Origin: Chryseobacterium endalhagicum
Lineage (GTDB): Bacteria > Bacteroidota > Bacteroidia > Flavobacteriales > Weeksellaceae
Direction of reading: 5' to 3'
Assembly (NCBI RefSeq): GCF_016745235.1
Contig: NZ_JAELVM010000003.1
Span: forward strand, 682,001 to 746,000
DNA length: 64,000 nucleotides
This document shows positions 27,825-37,575 of this stretch, in pieces. The notes beneath the pieces were generated by a model. That model had not been told where the DNA came from, searched no databases, and saw only the letters and a program-made list of their open reading frames with translations. The first letter of the stretch is position 1; the number at the start of each line of letters is the position of its first letter. Both the position numbers and the translations under genes were made by a program.

Positions 27825-29807
27825 CTATCTTCTTCTGTCCACATAGATTCCTTTGATAGGAGAATATTCTATAATATCACTTAATCTCATGGAAGCCTGT
27901 TTCAGCAGGGTGATCTTTTTAATCAGTTCATAATACTTTCCTTCATCCTTACCGCTGTACTCGTCGAGCTGCTTTGCGGTTTCCTTGATCAGATAATCAA
28001 TATACCTGTATTTATGCAGCAAAACATCACCCTGTACCTGTTCTGCTATTTTGTCGCCGTAGTTGGGAGGATAAATATTTCTGGAACCCCAGTTTTCCAG
28101 TTCGTCCGGAGGCATCAGTGCATCTACGACCTTGGAAGTAATTTCTTCATCCATAAATGACACAAAGAAGTTCCCGCTCCTCAGCTCATCCTTTTGTATT
28201 CCCTCTTTTACCTGATCAATGATGATTTCATTTCCTTTGACCAGAAAGCTGTACTGTTCTTCTTCAAAATGCAGCAGAATCTCTTCTATAACCGTGATCT
28301 GGTATTCTTCGTTTTTTTCATTGGTCCTTTTCAGAACAATATCGCCAAACATCAGCATATGATCTACCAGCTTGCTTTCCATAAACAGAACATCATACAG
28401 ATAAGGATCTTCTTTTTCCTCATTTAAAGGAACAATTTCCAGTTTTGGCTGAACTTTTTCCTTCTGCTGCTGGGCATGCTGGTTCTGGTTTTGGGTGATC
28501 TGCTTCTGAACATCTAGCTCGTTGAAAAGACTCTGCTCCGACAATCCGAATTTATTGGAAACCTGCTTCAGATATACTTCTCTTTTCAAAGCATTCTGAA
28601 CGAACCCAACAGATTTTACAATATCCCTGATCGCTTCTGCCTTTTTGATCGGGTCATTTCCGACTTCCTTTAAAAGAATTTCGGCTTTAAAATCGATAAA
28701 ATCCATCGCTTCATTTTCGATGAATTTTTCTACATATTCCTGCGAATGTTTCCGGGAAAAAGAATCCGGGTCATCACCATCGGGAAACAGAAGAACACGG
28801 ATGTTCATTCCTTCGGTCAAAAGCATGTCGATACTTCTGAAACTCGCTTTGATACCGGCATTATCCCCGTCAAAAAGAATGGTTACATTTTCTGTAAGCC
28901 TTTTGATCAGCTTAATCTGCTCCGTGGTCAGAGAGGTTCCTGAGCTCGCCACAACATTCTCGATTCCGGACATATGAAGCGCAATAACGTCCATATACCC
29001 TTCCACAAGAAGACATATATTCTTTCTGGAAATTGCCTGCTTGCTCTGATTTAAGCCATAAAGCACATTGGATTTATGGTAAATCTCAGTCTCCGGCGAG
29101 TTTAAATATTTAGCCGTTTTTACATTATTCCTTAAAATTCTGGCACCAAAACCTAAAACCCTCCCCGAAAAACTATGAATCGGGAAAATAACCCTTTCCC
29201 GGAAACGGTCGATCCCGGAAGGTGTATTTTCAGGAAATATGGAAAGTCCGGATTTTTCAAGGATTTCTTTGGTATATCCTTTTTCCTCAGCATACAGTGT
29301 AAAAGCATTTTTCTTTTCCGGAGAATACCCAAGCTGGAATTTTTTAATGATATCATCTTTCAGCTCACGTTCCCTGAAATAGGCCAGACCAATGCTTTTT
29401 CCTTCTTCCGAATCCCAGAGAATCTCCTGGTAATAAGAATTGGCCACTTCATGAATTTTATACAGCTGGTCTTTTTCTGTCTGTGCATGTTTGGCTTCTT
29501 CGGAAAACTCACGCTGATCTTCTTCAATTTCAATTCCGTATTTTTTTGCAGCATGGCGAAGGGCCTCAGGATACGTGAAATTCTCGATTTCCATTAGAAA
29601 AGAAATGGCAGTCCCTCCTTTTCCTGTGGAGAAATCTTTCCAGATCTGCTTGCTTGGCGAAACTACAAAACTTGGTGATTTTTCCTCATGGAAGGGACTG
29701 AGTCCTTTGAAATTAGACCCTGCCCTTTTCAGCTGAACGTACTCTCCCACTATTTCTTCTACCCGTATCGTTGAGAAAATTTTATCTATGGTCTGCTTGG
29801 AAATCAT
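27825..29807 (-). CDS. dnaG: DNA primase with degenerate zinc ribbon
   Basis: 660 residues. Makes RNA primers at the replication fork. N-terminal zinc-binding domain, RNA-polymerase core with EGYMDVIALHMSG and LLFDGDNAGIKAS (TOPRIM Glu and Asp motif), then a helicase-binding C-terminus. The N-terminal ribbon reads GLSPFHEEKSPSF then IWKDFSTGKGG. The Cys positions of the usual CPFH and CFGCG ligands are Ser, Asp and other residues, leaving only the His, so zinc binding is probably lost. The catalytic region looks complete. Confidence 0.94.
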   Translation of the reverse strand: MISKQTIDKIFSTIRVEEIVGEYVQLKRAGSNFKGLSPFHEEKSPSFVVSPSKQIWKDFSTGKGGTAISFLMEIENFTYPEALRHAAKKYGIEIEEDQREFSEEAKHAQTEKDQLYKIHEVANSYYQEILWDSEEGKSIGLAYFRERELKDDIIKKFQLGYSPEKKNAFTLYAEEKGYTKEILEKSGLSIFPENTPSGIDRFRERVIFPIHSFSGRVLGFGARILRNNVKTAKYLNSPETEIYHKSNVLYGLNQSKQAISRKNICLLVEGYMDVIALHMSGIENVVASSGTSLTTEQIKLIKRLTENVTILFDGDNAGIKASFRSIDMLLTEGMNIRVLLFPDGDDPDSFSRKHSQEYVEKFIENEAMDFIDFKAEILLKEVGNDPIKKAEAIRDIVKSVGFVQNALKREVYLKQVSNKFGLSEQSLFNELDVQKQITQNQNQHAQQQKEKVQPKLEIVPLNEEKEDPYLYDVLFMESKLVDHMLMFGDIVLKRTNEKNEEYQITVIEEILLHFEEEQYSFLVKGNEIIIDQVKEGIQKDELRSGNFFVSFMDEEITSKVVDALMPPDELENWGSRNIYPPNYGDKIAEQVQGDVLLHKYRYIDYLIKETAKQLDEYSGKDEGKYYELIKKITLLKQASMRLSDIIEYSPIKGIYVDRRR

Positions 29808-30060
29808 AGTGTAAAAATAAGGAAATTTTTAGAGTTGGAAGAGTTTGAGGGTTGGAGAGTTTTAGAGTGAAAGCGTCTTTTGAGTTTATTAGCCTTAGAA
29901 ACATAAATATTTTTTACGATTAAGAAACAAAAAAAACATATTTCCCGCCCCCTCGTCACTCTGTTACACTCCCACCCCCACACCCTCAAACTCTCAAACT
30001 CTCCCACACTCCCACATTCAAACTCCCCTACACTCAAACTAAATTCCTTATTTTTGCACA
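29808..30060. repeat. Intergenic CTC/CAC word-mosaic
   Basis: Between divergent dnaG and tsaE. Contains ACACTCCCACCCCCACACCC, CTCAAACTCTCAAACTCTCC and related words also seen at 19.2, 19.5 and 58.3-58.5 kb. No gene is supported; an open frame here reads only the low-complexity words. Confidence 0.65.
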
Positions 30061-30070
30061 AATTACTTGT

Positions 30071-30478
30071 ATGCAGTTTACGATCAATACGCTTGAAGAC
30101 TGGCAGGAAGTTGTCGATAAGATTATTCCTGACTTAAAACATAATATTCTTCTTTTAAAAGGAAACCTGGGAGCAGGTAAAACAACCTTCACTCAATTTC
30201 TGCTTAAAAATCTGGGCAGTCAGGATGAAGTGAACTCTCCTACTTACTCTATTGTCAATGAATATACTACACCGAAAGGAAAAATTTATCATTTTGACCT
30301 TTACCGTTTAAAAAACATTGAAGAAGTGTATGACATCGGTATTGAAGAATACCTGGACAATGCTTTTTTATGCATCATAGAATGGCCGGAAGTGTATGAA
30401 GAAGAGCTCTACGGGCTTAAGTACCACACAATGAGTATCGTGAATACCGGTGATGAAAGAGACATCTCATTCGAGTAA
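30071..30478 (+). CDS. tsaE: tRNA t6A biosynthesis ATPase TsaE
   Basis: 135 residues, complete. The P-loop GNLGAGKTTFTQ, the switch-like SPTYSIVNEY and HFDLYRL, and the C-terminal EWPE motif are diagnostic. TsaE supports the TsaBCD complex that makes N6-threonylcarbamoyladenosine at position 37 of ANN-decoding tRNAs. It is upstream of ald, which has its own putative promoter. Confidence 0.94.
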   Translation: MQFTINTLEDWQEVVDKIIPDLKHNILLLKGNLGAGKTTFTQFLLKNLGSQDEVNSPTYSIVNEYTTPKGKIYHFDLYRLKNIEEVYDIGIEEYLDNAFLCIIEWPEVYEEELYGLKYHTMSIVNTGDERDISFE

Positions 30479-30486
30479 ATATTATG

Positions 30487-30494
30487 TATCTTTG
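30487..30494 (+). promoter_or_regulatory. Putative -7 box for ald
   Basis: TATCTTTG followed by C, a perfect TAnnTTTG match, 53 nt before the ald start. No TTG at the usual upstream distance. Confidence 0.45.
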
Positions 30495-30547
30495 CTTCCT
30501 GATTCAATTGTAAAATAACAACCTGTAAGACCTAATTTAATTAAAGA

Positions 30548-31741
30548 ATGAGTACTACAAATATTTTTACTCCTTTTACCGAAGAAGAATTGATGCCGAA
30601 GGAAGAAAAGTTGGAGGTTATAAAGAAAGGAAAACAATTCAGTATTGGAATTCCTAAAGAAACCTGTCTTAATGAAAGGAGAACATGCATCACTCCGGAC
30701 GCGGTACAGGTCCTGGTAGAACACGGTCATGAGCTTATTATAGAAGCCGGTGCCGGGGAAGGTTCTTTTTTTACAGATCTGCAGTATTCCGAATCCGGGG
30801 CTAAGATCACCAATGATCCCAAAGAAGCATTCGGGCAGGATCTTATTTTAAAGGTGAATCCGCCTACAGAAGAGGAAATTGAATACATGAAGCCTAATAC
30901 GTACCTCGTTTCAGCGCTACAGATCAACCTCAGAGATAAGGATTACTTCTTAAAGCTGGCAGAGAGAAAAATCAATGCCATCGCATTTGAATTTATTGTA
31001 GACGAATATAAGCAGCTTGCTCTGGTAAGACTGGTGGGCGAGATTGCAGGAACCGTTTCTATATTATATGCATCAGAACTTCTGGCTTTGTCGAACGGCT
31101 TAATGCTGGGCGGTATTACAGGGGTAAGACCTGCAGAAGTTGTTATTTTAGGGGCAGGAATCGTAGGAGAATTTGCTACGAAGGCAGCCATCGGACTTGG
31201 AGCCAGCGTAAGGGTTTTTGACAATTCACTTTCCAAGCTGAGAAGGCTTCATACGCTTGTAGACAGCCGGGTTCCGACTTCCATTATTGATCCTAAAGAA
31301 TTAAGCAAAGCGTTAAGACGTGCCGACGTAGTGATCGGAGCTCTTCCGAGATTAAATATGACCCCGATCGTTACCGAAGAAATGGTTGCGAAAATGAAGA
31401 AAGGCAGCGTCATCATCGATATTACCATAGACAATGGCAAGGTGATCGAAACTTCTGAACTTACCACCATGGATAATCCATACGTCATCAAGCACGGTGT
31501 CATCCACTGCGGACTTCCGAACCTTACGTCCAGAATGCCGAGAACGACTACAAAAGCAATTTCCAATTTCTTCCTTTCCTATATTCTGAATTACGATGAA
31601 GAAGGCGGTTTTGAAAATATGCTGATCCGCAAAAACGAAATGAAGCAGAGCCTGTACATGTACAAAGGAAGACACACCAAAAAGGTGATCTGCGACCGTT
31701 TCGGACTTACTTACCATGATATCAATCTTTTAATTTTCTAA
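30548..31741 (+). CDS. ald: Alanine dehydrogenase
   Basis: 397 residues. NAD-linked oxidative deamination of L-alanine to pyruvate. The N-terminal AlaDh/PNT domain begins with GIPKETCLNERRTCITPDAV; the Rossmann domain has GAGIVGEFATKAAIGLGA and an Asp (RVFDNS) for NAD ribose binding. The N-terminus is about 30 residues longer than in Bacillus Ald, as seen in other Bacteroidota homologues. The stop codon overlaps the next start by one base (TAATG), indicating translational coupling. Confidence 0.87.
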   Translation: MSTTNIFTPFTEEELMPKEEKLEVIKKGKQFSIGIPKETCLNERRTCITPDAVQVLVEHGHELIIEAGAGEGSFFTDLQYSESGAKITNDPKEAFGQDLILKVNPPTEEEIEYMKPNTYLVSALQINLRDKDYFLKLAERKINAIAFEFIVDEYKQLALVRLVGEIAGTVSILYASELLALSNGLMLGGITGVRPAEVVILGAGIVGEFATKAAIGLGASVRVFDNSLSKLRRLHTLVDSRVPTSIIDPKELSKALRRADVVIGALPRLNMTPIVTEEMVAKMKKGSVIIDITIDNGKVIETSELTTMDNPYVIKHGVIHCGLPNLTSRMPRTTTKAISNFFLSYILNYDEEGGFENMLIRKNEMKQSLYMYKGRHTKKVICDRFGLTYHDINLLIF

Positions 31742-32112
31742 TGAAAAAACTTAAATTCTTTTTAATAGGTCTTATTCCCGGGCTGATACTTGTATTTTTT
31801 ATTTTAAACAAAAAAGGCGCGAGCTGCAGCGGATATCTTCCGAACAGTCGTGTAATAGCTGAAACCCTGTCTAAAGAATTCAAATATTCTGAAGACTTCA
31901 AAAACGGAATGAGTACTTATCAATTAGATGAAAAATTTATAAAGGACAGCATCATCACCAATGGAAAAGTAGATTTCGACAAAAGCCACGCGCAGAAGAA
32001 ACCTTGCCCTGATTATGTAATCATCTATCCGGAAAAAAATCCTGTGTATGAAATTACGTTTGAAAAATGTGAGGAAACCGTGATGTTGAATGCTCTGAAG
32101 AAATTGAAATAG
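31741..32112 (+). CDS. Hypothetical membrane-anchored protein
   Basis: 123 residues. One N-terminal membrane helix (FFLIGLIPGLILVFFILNKK) and a small exported domain containing three Cys (SCSGYLP, KPCPDY, EKCEE) that could form disulfide bonds. Translation is coupled to ald by a one-base overlap. I do not recognise the family. Confidence 0.65.
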   Translation: MKKLKFFLIGLIPGLILVFFILNKKGASCSGYLPNSRVIAETLSKEFKYSEDFKNGMSTYQLDEKFIKDSIITNGKVDFDKSHAQKKPCPDYVIIYPEKNPVYEITFEKCEETVMLNALKKLK

Positions 32113-32297
32113 GGTTTAGAATAGTAAGAAATTAAGGAACTTAGAGATTCAGCTGAAAATTATTAAGAGTTTGGCTCCGTCAAATATCTTTGATTTTTAT
32201 CTTAATAAATCTTAATCACTTAAATATTCTTAATGGTTTAAAAAAATTAAGTTTAAAAATACATTTTAAACATTAAAAACTACCAAAAACTATTTTT

Positions 32298-33068
32298 ATG
32301 GAAGGCAATTACTACATGATCCACGATTATCTGATATTCATTGGAGTTTTTGCTATTTTCTTTCTTCTTACCGTCGGTATTTACCTGTTCAGCCAAAACA
32401 CCAGGCTCAAACAAAAAAATACCCGGCTTTCTGAAACGAACAAGATCATCGAGCAGAAACTGAATGAAGTACAGCTGGAACACATCGGTACAAAGCTGAA
32501 TCCTCATCTGTTTAAAAACATCCTGAATTCCGTACAGTCGCATGCCTACCAGACCTATATGTCGCTGGATAAACTGGCGAATGTCCTGGATTACATCTTA
32601 TACGAAAGCAACAATAAATTTGTAAGCCCGAAGGAGGAACTGAATTTTGCATTAAGCCTTATCGAGATCAATAAAATAAAGATCAATCCCCTTTTTGACT
32701 TCAGGATCAAATCCAGAATCAACAAATCTGATGCGGTATATGAAGAAAAGGTTTTTGCCCCGCTGATTTCCGTTGACCTTATTGAGAATGCCTTTAAACA
32801 TACAGATTTTCTGGCTCAGGATTCCTTTATTTCCATCAGTTTAGAGCTTGAAAACAGTATTTTCATCATGAAAGTCAGCAACAAAGCTTCCTTGAAGAAC
32901 GTCCTTGAAAAGGAAAACAGCGGTTTCGGAAGCCAGTCTCTGGATCAGCGGCTTAAAATGATTTACAACAATCATTATCAGCTTGAAAAAAACTCAAAAA
33001 ACGGTATCTTCACCGCAGAATTAAAAATCAATTTAGGCGAATTCTATGATAAAATGCGTTATTCTTGA
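32298..33068 (+). CDS. LytS/YehU-type sensor histidine kinase
   Basis: 256 residues. One N-terminal membrane helix (YLIFIGVFAIFFLLTVGIYLF), a short coiled coil, then a His_kinase domain with LNPHLFKNILNSVQSHAYQ (phospho-acceptor His) and a GHKL ATPase domain (LIENAFKHT N-box, GFGSQSLDQRLKM G-box). No periplasmic sensor domain is present, so the signal is probably membrane-borne or supplied by another protein. It overlaps its response regulator by 23 bp. Confidence 0.88.
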   Translation: MEGNYYMIHDYLIFIGVFAIFFLLTVGIYLFSQNTRLKQKNTRLSETNKIIEQKLNEVQLEHIGTKLNPHLFKNILNSVQSHAYQTYMSLDKLANVLDYILYESNNKFVSPKEELNFALSLIEINKIKINPLFDFRIKSRINKSDAVYEEKVFAPLISVDLIENAFKHTDFLAQDSFISISLELENSIFIMKVSNKASLKNVLEKENSGFGSQSLDQRLKMIYNNHYQLEKNSKNGIFTAELKINLGEFYDKMRYS

Positions 33069-33756
33069 TGATGAATTACTGGCGATCAGCTACTTAAAAC
33101 TTCTCTGCGAGCAGATCGAAAATGTAGAAGTGGTAAAGGCATTCAACGATCCTAAAATCTTCCTGAACGAAATAGACAATATCGACTGCAATCTGTGTAT
33201 TCTGGATATTGAAATGCCGGGTATGACCGGACTTCAGGTCGCCGAGCTTATTTCCGGCTCCAAAAAAATTATTTTTACTACGGCTTACAAAGAATATGCA
33301 GCAGAAGCTTTTGATCTGAATGTGGTGGATTATGTCCGGAAACCCATCAAAAAGGAAAGACTTATCCAAGCCTTTGAAAAAGCTAAAGAATTGGTAGATA
33401 CTCCTCATAAAAAGGATTTGATTGAATGGAATACCAACATCGGCAGAACCGTTATTTTTACCGAACAGATCGCCTATATTAAGACCTCTGAAATCGACAG
33501 CCGCGATAAGGACATTATCCTGAATGACGGAACCACAATTGTTCTTAAAAACCTTAATTTTAAAAATCTTCTTGAAATGCTTCCCTCAAAAGATTTTGCA
33601 CAGGTAAATAAAAAAGAGATCATCGCTCTTTCTTCCATCAAAGTATTTTCTACCAACGAAATCATTACCACCATTCAAACAGAAGGAGATCATTTCCTTA
33701 AGCTCCAGATCGGGGAAGCTTACAAACATTCATTAATGGAGCTGTTCGGAAAGTAG
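33046..33756 (+). CDS. LytTR-family response regulator
   Basis: 236 residues. Receiver domain with the acidic pair ILDDE, phospho-acceptor Asp in LCILDIEMPGMTG, Thr in IIFTTAY and Lys in YVRKPIKKERL; the C-terminal LytTR DNA-binding domain (residues about 130-235) has the KTSEIDSRDKDIIL and DFAQVNKKEIIAL blocks. Partner of the overlapping kinase. Target genes cannot be told from the sequence. Confidence 0.9.
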   Translation: MIKCVILDDELLAISYLKLLCEQIENVEVVKAFNDPKIFLNEIDNIDCNLCILDIEMPGMTGLQVAELISGSKKIIFTTAYKEYAAEAFDLNVVDYVRKPIKKERLIQAFEKAKELVDTPHKKDLIEWNTNIGRTVIFTEQIAYIKTSEIDSRDKDIILNDGTTIVLKNLNFKNLLEMLPSKDFAQVNKKEIIALSSIKVFSTNEIITTIQTEGDHFLKLQIGEAYKHSLMELFGK

Positions 33757-33864
33757 ATCTTTCAAACCTTTCCGGTTTTGCTGCAGAATACGGCAGTTTC
33801 ATTACATCCTCCTGTTTAAGCCAGTTTCACAGTGTATTTTTGCTGCTGATTAAATGATTGTATC

Positions 33865-34254
33865 ATGAAAAATTGTATGTATGCAGTGGGAATTCTCATA
33901 TCCGGGCTTTGCTTTTCACAGGAAACCGGATCGCGGATCAAAGCTTCCTTTTTCGATGGAGTTGCCGTGGCCGGATATGTGGATCATGGGGCTTTTATCA
34001 ACTTTACAGGGCCTAACGTAAGTTTTACCCATAACAGCCTCAAACTTATGGCCGGAATGCTTCCTTCGCTCAGAATTAAAGAGGACCGCTCTTCCGGAAC
34101 CAAAAACAGTCCGGTTATGCCGACTCTCGGCGCTGGTCTTACCATAATTTACAAAAAGATCGCGGTTCAGATACCGGTTTATTACAATTCAAAAACGGCT
34201 TCAGAAGACGGCTCGTGGAAAGTGGGCGCAGGACTTGGCTATTCTTTCAGATAA
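33865..34254 (+). CDS. Small secreted beta-rich protein
   Basis: 129 residues with a signal peptide (MKNCMYAVGILISGLCFSQ) and alternating beta-type sequence ending in VGAGLGYSFR, reminiscent of the last strand of small outer-membrane barrels, although at about 110 mature residues it would be a very small one. It follows the two-component pair by 108 bp and could be one of its targets. Family not recognised. Confidence 0.6.
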   Translation: MKNCMYAVGILISGLCFSQETGSRIKASFFDGVAVAGYVDHGAFINFTGPNVSFTHNSLKLMAGMLPSLRIKEDRSSGTKNSPVMPTLGAGLTIIYKKIAVQIPVYYNSKTASEDGSWKVGAGLGYSFR

Positions 34255-34498
34255 TCTGAGGCTGAAAACTGGAAGAAGGCAATGGTTCTGGTAAAATTGG
34301 ATGGAGGAACTTTAAAAATTTAATAACAATGCAGCGGAGTTCTGCCTTAGAACTTCAATAACTTCCCTCTTCCAGCCTCAAGCTTCCTGACTTATTAAAC
34401 GAGTTTATTACATTTTTTAGAACATTTATTACATTTTAAAAAGAATAGTATTTAACATAAACATATTCTTTGGAAATTTACACTAAAATTAACGGACT

Positions 34499-36787
34499 AT
34501 GAATTTGGGGAAATACAAAAATATTATCTTCTATATCAGTACCATCGCATTCTTTTCATGCCTTATGTACTGGTTTTTTATTGAAGGTAAGACATTGGAA
34601 ATAGGGGAAAACATTACTCCCAGCAAAGCCACAGGCGCTACGATGTGGGAAAACTTCACAGATTCTTTTCTGACGAATCTTCATCATCCTTTGGCGCTTC
34701 TTCTTGCTCAGATCGTAACCATTATTCTGGTTGCCAAACTTTTCGGATGGATCTGCGTAAAACTGAAACAGCCTTCCGTAATTGGAGAAATGATTGCAGG
34801 TATTGTTCTGGGCCCATCCCTTTTCGGACTGTATTTTCCGGAACTTTCAGCTTTTATTTTTCCTAAAGAATCTTTGCCAAACTTGCAGTTTTTAAGCCAG
34901 ATCGGTCTGATTCTGTTTATGTATATCGTAGGAATGGAGCTTGATTTGAGTGTTTTGAGAAAAAAAGCTCATGATGCTGTGGTGATCAGCCATGCCAGTA
35001 TTATTATACCTTTCGCACTGGGCGTTGGGCTTTCTTATCTGATTTATAAGGAATTTGCACCGGAAGGCATCCAGTTCAGTTCCTTTGCTCTCTTTATAGC
35101 CATTGCCATGAGTATCACGGCATTTCCCGTGCTGGCAAGAATTGTTCAGGAACGGAATCTTCACAAGACCAAAATAGGAACCGTAGTGATTACCTGCGCC
35201 GCGGCAGACGATATTACAGCCTGGTGTATTTTGGCGGCAGTTATAGCAGTGGTGAAAGCAGGCTCTTTTTCAGGATCCGTTTTCGTGATTTTAATGGCGA
35301 TTCTGTATGTTTTCATCATGATCAAAGCCGTGAGACCATTCCTGGCCAGGATCGCTGAATCCCAGAAAGGAAAAGGCTTTATCAGCAAATCACTTGTTGC
35401 AGTATTTTTCCTGATCCTGATTATTTCGTCTTACGCTACAGAAGTTATTGGAATCCACGCACTTTTCGGGGCGTTTATGGCCGGAGCCATTATGCCTGAA
35501 AATGTAAAATTCAGAAATCTTTTTATAGAGAAAATTGAAGATGTTGCTCTGGTGCTTTTACTTCCGCTTTTCTTTGTATTTACGGGATTAAGAACACAGA
35601 TCGGGCTCTTGAATGATCCTCACCTTTGGAAAATAGGCGGGTTAATCATTTTAACCGCAGTAATCGGAAAATTTGTAGGAAGTGCACTTGCCGCGAAATT
35701 CCTGAATTTAAGCTGGAAAGACAGTCTCACGATTGGTGCCTTGATGAATACCAGAGGGCTTACCGAGCTTATCGTTCTGAATATCGGGTATGATCTTGGT
35801 GTTTTAGGCCCTGAACTGTTTGCAATGCTTGTGATCATGGCATTATTTACCACGTTTATGACGGGACCATGTCTTGATCTGATCAATTATCTTTTTAAAG
35901 GTAAAAAATCAATGATAGAAGATGAAACAGAAGAGGAAAACGACTCGAAATACCGTGTCCTTCTGTCTTTTGAAACCATAAAATCGGGAAGTACCCTGCT
36001 CCATCTGGCAGACAATCTTACCCGTAAAATGAATGGAAATAAAAGTGTAACAGCCGTTCACATTGCCCCTGTAGATGAACTTCACGCGTTCGATATCAAC
36101 GATTATGAAAAGGATCAGTTCAAAGATGTTATTGAAACCTCACAGGAACTTAACCTGGAAATCACGACTCTTTTTAAAGCCTCTACCGATGTTGAAAGTG
36201 ATCTGGCGAGTATTACAAACAGAGGAAATTACGATCTTCTGCTGATCATGCTTGGAAAATCAATGTATGAAGGAAGTTTATTGGGAAGACTGCTAGGTTT
36301 TACAACAAAAATCATTAATCCTGAAAAATTATTAAATACGGTAAAAGGAAAAGGAAATATTTTCAACAATTCTCCTTTTGACGATATTACGCTTCAGCTT
36401 TTGGATAAAGCCACAATCCCGGTGGGAGTTCTGGTTGACAAGAAATTCCAGTCCGCGGATAAGGTGTTTGTTCCTATCTTTAATTTAAGCGATTTTTACC
36501 TGCTTGAATATGCAAAAAGGCTCATCAATAATAACAATTCCCAGATTATTATTTTAGATGTGGCAGGACAGATCCGCAGCAATATTGAGGTGAAAGAACT
36601 TATCCGAAGTATTGAGCAGGTAGCCCCGAATCACATCACACTATACAACGAAAAGAAGATTGAGAAAGAATTTCTTGATGCCCAGGACCTGATGCTGATC
36701 AGTGCCAAAAGCTGGAAAAACCTGCTCGATACAAAAAGTCTCTGGCTGTCTGACATTCCATCGACTTTAATTATCTCTAATCCTTAA
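34499..36787 (+). CDS. CPA2-family cation:proton antiporter with USP-like C-terminal domain
   Basis: 762 residues. About 13 membrane segments of the Na/H exchanger fold occupy residues 1-460, with the conserved VIGEMIAGIVLGPSLFG, ITCAAADDITAW (ion-binding Asp pair) and GALMNTRGLTELIVLNIG motifs. A cytoplasmic C-terminal part of about 290 residues resembles paired universal-stress-protein folds. It probably exchanges Na or K for H; the ion cannot be determined. An N-terminal helix followed by an acidic loop precedes the core, as in other Bacteroidota members. Confidence 0.88.
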   Translation: MNLGKYKNIIFYISTIAFFSCLMYWFFIEGKTLEIGENITPSKATGATMWENFTDSFLTNLHHPLALLLAQIVTIILVAKLFGWICVKLKQPSVIGEMIAGIVLGPSLFGLYFPELSAFIFPKESLPNLQFLSQIGLILFMYIVGMELDLSVLRKKAHDAVVISHASIIIPFALGVGLSYLIYKEFAPEGIQFSSFALFIAIAMSITAFPVLARIVQERNLHKTKIGTVVITCAAADDITAWCILAAVIAVVKAGSFSGSVFVILMAILYVFIMIKAVRPFLARIAESQKGKGFISKSLVAVFFLILIISSYATEVIGIHALFGAFMAGAIMPENVKFRNLFIEKIEDVALVLLLPLFFVFTGLRTQIGLLNDPHLWKIGGLIILTAVIGKFVGSALAAKFLNLSWKDSLTIGALMNTRGLTELIVLNIGYDLGVLGPELFAMLVIMALFTTFMTGPCLDLINYLFKGKKSMIEDETEEENDSKYRVLLSFETIKSGSTLLHLADNLTRKMNGNKSVTAVHIAPVDELHAFDINDYEKDQFKDVIETSQELNLEITTLFKASTDVESDLASITNRGNYDLLLIMLGKSMYEGSLLGRLLGFTTKIINPEKLLNTVKGKGNIFNNSPFDDITLQLLDKATIPVGVLVDKKFQSADKVFVPIFNLSDFYLLEYAKRLINNNNSQIIILDVAGQIRSNIEVKELIRSIEQVAPNHITLYNEKKIEKEFLDAQDLMLISAKSWKNLLDTKSLWLSDIPSTLIISNP

Positions 36788-36908
36788 ATAATGTAACAAT
36801 GTAACAGTATAACAGTTTACCAATAACGTACTCGGTTCATTAGTTTTTGACATTGTTACATTGTTACATTGTTACATTGTTACATTGTTACATTGTTACA
36901 TTGTTACA
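36788..36908. repeat. 8-bp microsatellite (TTGTTACA)7 with inverted partner
   Basis: Seven perfect copies of TTGTTACA at 36853-36908, preceded at 36792-36815 by three reverse-complement copies (TGTAACAA and variants). The two arms can fold into a long hairpin between convergent genes. Copy number is probably unstable. Confidence 0.85.
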
Positions 36909-36915
36909 TTAAACA

Positions 36916-37575
36916 TTATTTCTCTTTTGACAGTTTCAACAGCTTGTTAAAAAGCTCAGTGATTCTCTTTTCCTCCTCCATCATATAATCACCGCTGAAA
37001 GGGGCGCCGCAATCCAGACTATTGAGTACGTGAACCAGTTTTCCTTTTTCAAAATAGTTCCGGTTTTCTTCTATTTCTGATTTTTCGAAGTCAAAAGCTT
37101 CGGTATCATTATTTTCTTTCATGGCTTTGGCATCATAAAACAAAGGCCGGTTGTATTTATACATCTTTTCAAAAACAAAAGATAGCTGGCCGTTAAGCAG
37201 ATAATACTCCGTAAGCGTCTGCCCCATTTCTCCGTAAAGCCTTACATTAATTTTTTCAAGCCGGTCTTTCTGCCTGTAAAATACGGCCTCACCGCCTTCT
37301 GCCGACTCTCCTTCTACGTCTCTTTTTGTGATGGAGCTCCATCTGGTAATGGAATTGATTCTTTTAAAATTTCGGCGGATAGGTTTCAGTCTGTCTGTTA
37401 AAAATTCATTGACAGCAATGTCTTCCTGGTTAAAGGATTCTTTGATCTTGATGGTATCCGATTGTAATGCACTGACAGTAACAGATTTCTTCACAATCTG
37501 AAAGTCAATAGCTGCATGAACTCTATTGAAAGCTGCTGCTGAAATGAGTAAGGTGTAAAAAAGGATGGTTTTCAT
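36916..37575 (-). CDS. Secreted protein of unknown function
   Basis: 219 residues with a signal peptide (MKTILFYTLLISAAAFNRVHA). Mature part is mixed alpha/beta and rich in charged residues (EIEENRNYFEKGKLVHVLNS); one Cys (LDCGAPFSG). No motif recognised. Convergent with the antiporter gene and separated from it by a microsatellite hairpin. Confidence 0.6.
   Translation of the reverse strand: MKTILFYTLLISAAAFNRVHAAIDFQIVKKSVTVSALQSDTIKIKESFNQEDIAVNEFLTDRLKPIRRNFKRINSITRWSSITKRDVEGESAEGGEAVFYRQKDRLEKINVRLYGEMGQTLTEYYLLNGQLSFVFEKMYKYNRPLFYDAKAMKENNDTEAFDFEKSEIEENRNYFEKGKLVHVLNSLDCGAPFSGDYMMEEEKRITELFNKLLKLSKEK

Noticed and set aside
29804..30061. 85-codon minus-strand frame upstream of dnaG
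   Set aside because: It translates low-complexity spacer words shared with other intergenic regions.
34645..34866. Overlapping frame within the antiporter gene
   Set aside because: Shadow frame of a well-supported coding region, with no independent start context.
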